DNA from: Actinomadura fibrosa
GTDB taxonomy: Bacteria > Actinomycetota > Actinomycetes > Streptosporangiales > Streptosporangiaceae
NCBI RefSeq assembly: GCF_900659615.1
Contig: NZ_CAACUY010000008.1
Span: 1 to 64,000, forward strand
Direction of reading: 5' to 3'
DNA: 64,000 nt
The first letter of the stretch is position 1; each line of letters opens with the position of its first letter. A model generated the notes under the pieces. That model ran no database searches. It saw nothing but the letters and a program-made list of their open reading frames with translations, and was not told where the DNA came from. A program made the position numbers and the translations under genes. This document shows positions 61,696 to 64,000 of the stretch, piece after piece.

Positions 61696-62691
61696 GTGAA
61701 GTCCTCCCTCGTCCAGCGCGCCCTCGGCATCGCCGTCGGGGCGGCGCTCCTGCAACTGCTCATGATCACCGCGTTCGCGTGGCCGTCCGCGCGGATCGCG
61801 CCGCGCGACGTCCCGATCGTCGTGACCGGCCCGGGCGCCGCCGCGGTCGCCGACCGGCTGGAACGCGAGCAGCCCGGCGCGTTCTCGGTCCGGACGCGCC
61901 GGGACGAGGCCGCCGCGCGCGCGGCGCTCGCCGACCGCGACGCCTACGGCGCCATCGTCACCACGCCGTCCGGGCCCAAGGTGCTCACCGCGTCCGCGGC
62001 CTCGCCGATGGTCGCCCAGCAGCTCGGGCTGATGGCCCAGAAGCTGGCGGCGGCCCAGGGCGGCGCGTCCGCCGCCCCCGCAGCGCCCGTCCAGGACGTG
62101 GTCGCGGCCGACGCCGACGACCCGCGCGGCGCCGGGTTCGGGGCCCTCGTCCTCCCGCTGGTCATGTCCGGCATCGCCGCCGCGGCCCTGCTGACGCTCG
62201 CCGTCCCCTCGATCGCGGCGCGGACGGTGGGCGCCGTCGTGTTCGCCGTCCTGGGCGGGCTCGGTTCGGCGGGCATCGCGCAAGGGTGGCTTTCGCTGCT
62301 TCCCGGCTCGTACCTGGCCGTGGCCGGAGTGATGGCGCTGGCCATCCTGGCGGTCTCGGGCACCGTCGTGGGGCTGTCGGCCGCTCTCGGACGCGCGGGG
62401 ATCGGCGTCGGAGCCCTGCTCCTCCTGCTGCTCGGCAACCCCCTGTCGGCCGCCACGTCGGCGCCTGAGCTGCTTCCGCAGCCGTGGGGTGACCTGGGTC
62501 AGCTCCTCCCGCCCGGGGCGGCGGTGAGCCTGCTCAGGGCCACGGCGTTCTTCGACGGCGCCGGATCGGCCGGGCCGCTCGCCGTCCTGGCGGCCTGGGT
62601 CGCGGCCGGTGCGGCGCTGCTGGTCGTGGGCGGTCTCCGCGGCCGCGCGGCGAAGCAGACCGTGGCCGAGCGAGAGCCCGTCATGGCGTAG
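61696..62691 (+). CDS. Multi-pass membrane protein, ABC-2/YhgE-Pip-like
   Basis: The 331-residue protein has one N-terminal helix (ALGIAVGAALLQLLMITAFAW) and an external domain of about 100 residues. It then has a run of five helices (VLPLVMSGIAAAALLTLAV ... LAVLAAWVAAGAALLVVGGL). This topology is that of YhgE/Pip or ABC-2 type export proteins; no ATPase is adjacent. GTG 61696 has GGAGG five bases upstream; the in-frame ATG 61684 lies within that ribosome site. Control by the divergent TetR suggests efflux of a toxic compound. Confidence 0.75.
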   Translation: MKSSLVQRALGIAVGAALLQLLMITAFAWPSARIAPRDVPIVVTGPGAAAVADRLEREQPGAFSVRTRRDEAAARAALADRDAYGAIVTTPSGPKVLTASAASPMVAQQLGLMAQKLAAAQGGASAAPAAPVQDVVAADADDPRGAGFGALVLPLVMSGIAAAALLTLAVPSIAARTVGAVVFAVLGGLGSAGIAQGWLSLLPGSYLAVAGVMALAILAVSGTVVGLSAALGRAGIGVGALLLLLLGNPLSAATSAPELLPQPWGDLGQLLPPGAAVSLLRATAFFDGAGSAGPLAVLAAWVAAGAALLVVGGLRGRAAKQTVAEREPVMA

Positions 62692-62734
62692 TTTTCGCCG
62701 TCCCCTGGACTCGTGCCGAGGCCGGGATTGAAAC

Positions 62735-62761
62735 GGGGCTCGCCCGGTCCGGGCGAGCCCC
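62735..62761 (+). terminator. Terminator after the membrane-protein gene
   Basis: GGGGCTCGCCCGG and CCGGGCGAGCCCC form a 13-base inverted repeat around a single T, 44 bp after the stop; GTTTCC follows four bases later. Confidence 0.75.
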
Positions 62762-62834
62762 GGCGTTTCCTCCGCGCCGTACGTGATGGGTCAGTAGCAT
62801 TCTGTGACCATCGCATGTGCCGGGGAGGAGGAAC

Positions 62835-63836
62835 ATGGCGGCGTTCCTGCTGCGCCGGCTGGTGAACTACACCGCCCTGGTCGTCCTGGCGGCGAGCCTC
62901 GCCTACCTGCTCGCCGCCGCCGCGCTGAAGCCGCGCGCCAACTTCGAGGACCGCGCCCCCCGCCCGCCCGAGGCGGTCGTGGAGGCGCAGCTCACCCGGC
63001 TCAACCTCAACGACCGCACGCCCCTCGCCGACCGGTACCGCACCTGGGCCGGCGGCGTGCTCCACGGCGACTTCGGACGCACCTGGCAGGGGGAGCCGGT
63101 CACCGCCGAGCTGTGGCGGCGCCTCGGCGTCAGCCTGCGGCTCCTGCTCGCCGGGGCCGTCCTCGGGAGCGCGTTCGGGATCCTGCTCGGCGCCTACGCG
63201 GCCATCGCGCGCGGCCGGGCCGCCGACCGGCTGATCACGGTCGGCTCCTCCCTGCTGCTGGCCGTGCCCGTGTTCGTGCTCGCGGTGCTGCTGCAGATCG
63301 TCGCCGGCAAGGCCAACGACGCCACCGGCCTGCGGGTGTTCGAGTGGGTCGGCGAGTCGACGCCGGGCGCGTCCGACGGGCCCTTCGGCCCGCTCGGCGG
63401 GCTCGGCGACCGGTTCCGGCACCTCCTGCTGCCCACCGTCACGATCGCCCTCGCGCAGTTCGCCCTCTACAGCCGCTACCAGCGCAGCATGATGCTGGAC
63501 GTCCTCCAGGCCGACTTCGTGCGCACGGCCCGCGCGAAGGGGCTGCGGCGGCGCGCCGCGCTGCTGCGGCACGGGTTGCGCACGGCGCTGATCCCGATGA
63601 CCACGTACTTCGCCTACACCTTCGGCCTGCTGCTGCTCGGCGGCGTGTTCACCGAGAAGGCCTTCGGACGGCACGGCGTGGGCGAGTGGCTCGTCGACTC
63701 CATCAGCCGGGGCGACGTCAACGTGGTCGCGGCCGTCAACTGCCTCGCCGCGTGCGGGGTCCTGCTCGCGGGGCTCGTGTCGGACGTCCTCTACGGGGTC
63801 CTCGACCCCCGGGTCCGCACCGGGGCGGCCGTGTGA
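62835..63836 (+). CDS. Oligopeptide-type ABC transporter permease (DppB/OppB)
   Basis: The 333-residue permease has an N-terminal helix (LVVLAASLAYLLAAAAL), an outer loop with LNLNDRTPLADRYRTW and the GDFGRTW motif, and the EAA-like ADFVRTARAKGLRRRAALLRH loop. RHGLRTALIPMTTYFAYTFG in part closes the family pattern. ATG 62835 has GGGGAGGAGG upstream. Its stop is followed by a GTG that opens the next gene with a four-base overlap. It would import peptides, nickel or sugars together with the following genes. Confidence 0.92.
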   Translation: MAAFLLRRLVNYTALVVLAASLAYLLAAAALKPRANFEDRAPRPPEAVVEAQLTRLNLNDRTPLADRYRTWAGGVLHGDFGRTWQGEPVTAELWRRLGVSLRLLLAGAVLGSAFGILLGAYAAIARGRAADRLITVGSSLLLAVPVFVLAVLLQIVAGKANDATGLRVFEWVGESTPGASDGPFGPLGGLGDRFRHLLLPTVTIALAQFALYSRYQRSMMLDVLQADFVRTARAKGLRRRAALLRHGLRTALIPMTTYFAYTFGLLLLGGVFTEKAFGRHGVGEWLVDSISRGDVNVVAAVNCLAACGVLLAGLVSDVLYGVLDPRVRTGAAV

Positions 63837-64000
63837 CCGCGGACGTCGTCACGTGCGCCACCGAGCACGACTCCCGCGGCGGTCCCGGGCAGGGTCCGGA
63901 CGAGGAGTTCGCCTGGAGATCCGGCACGCTCTTAGGGCGCGCCATCCGGACCGCGGCGCGCGCGCGGTGCGTGGCACGCAGCCGGCGGGCCGTCGCGGGT
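63833..64000 (+). CDS. Probable OppC/DppC permease, 5' fragment
   Basis: The GTG at 63833 overlaps the OppB stop (GTGA) and the frame is open to the window end for 56 codons. The sequence is polar, then basic (RTAARARCVARSRRAVAG), which is the usual cytoplasmic head before the first helix of OppC permeases. Codon 34 is TTA, very rare in such genomes. The assignment depends on operon order, since the membrane part lies outside. Confidence 0.6.
   Translation, partial: MTADVVTCATEHDSRGGPGQGPDEEFAWRSGTLLGRAIRTAARARCVARSRRAVAG

Noticed and set aside
1-64000. tRNA, rRNA, insertion sequences or prophage genes
   Set aside because: I looked for T-loop GGTTCGA-type motifs with matching acceptor stems, transposase motifs and phage structural genes and found none convincing by eye; a covariance search could still reveal a small RNA.

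Overview
The window is about 70 % G+C with almost every third codon position G or C, frequent GTG starts, short four-base gene overlaps and several leaderless-looking starts. That composition, together with the gene order ftsK - RodZ-like HTH gene - rimO - pgsA - cinA - clgR - dps ... recA - recX - rny ... gluABCD - miaB - miaA - dapF, points to the chromosome core of a filamentous actinobacterium. The order matches the Streptomyces/Streptosporangiales arrangement; I would guess Actinomadura or a relative, which is inference from synteny and style only.

Left part (1-7.5 kb): the 3' end of a TetR-type regulator, then a plus-strand fatty-acid or aromatic-acid operon (Zn-ribbon/OB-fold protein, VOC protein, AMP-forming acyl-CoA synthetase, ADP-forming acyl-CoA ligase, SDR dehydrogenase). 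A minus-strand amidase follows, divergent from a short TetR gene, with a perfect 30-bp palindrome between them. This accessory block abuts ftsK with almost no spacer. The TetR and FtsK reading frames are the same and are separated by one TAG, and both proteins look truncated at the junction, so this is a probable rearrangement point.

Middle-left (7.5-20.5 kb): cell division and envelope genes (ftsK, RodZ-like, pgsA), rimO, a thioesterase pair, a DUF1990 protein, a structured intergenic region, cinA, clgR, dps, a lipoprotein, an endonuclease/exonuclease/phosphatase protein, an Nei-type DNA glycosylase and an Rrf2 regulator.

20.7-27 kb: a sugar-uptake operon (lipoprotein binding protein, two permeases, a NagZ-type GH3 enzyme) opposite a ROK repressor, probably for GlcNAc or chito/muro-oligosaccharides. 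No ATPase is encoded, so a shared MsiK-type ATPase elsewhere is implied. 27-36.5 kb: a SecA2-like ATPase, a TetR/EamA pair with twin operators, and the giant helicase Lhr carrying a heptad-repeat insert. 36.6-41.3 kb: a membrane-anchored esterase, DUF3046, and a minus-strand set comprising a DUF350 membrane protein, a glutathionylspermidine-synthase-like enzyme, a Gly-tailed lipoprotein and a second ATP-grasp protein. This set is the best candidate for a little-described system.

41.3-58.2 kb: recA with an SOS box, recX with a huge repetitive N-terminal extension, a 41-bp minisatellite, rny, a prolyl oligopeptidase, the gluABCD amino-acid importer, miaB, an extradiol-dioxygenase-like protein, an MT0933-type antitoxin-like protein, miaA and dapF. 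58.4-64 kb: an orphan NarL-type histidine kinase, a TetR/membrane-protein pair, and the start of an oligopeptide ABC transporter operon cut by the window end. I found no tRNA, rRNA, CRISPR array, insertion sequence or prophage.
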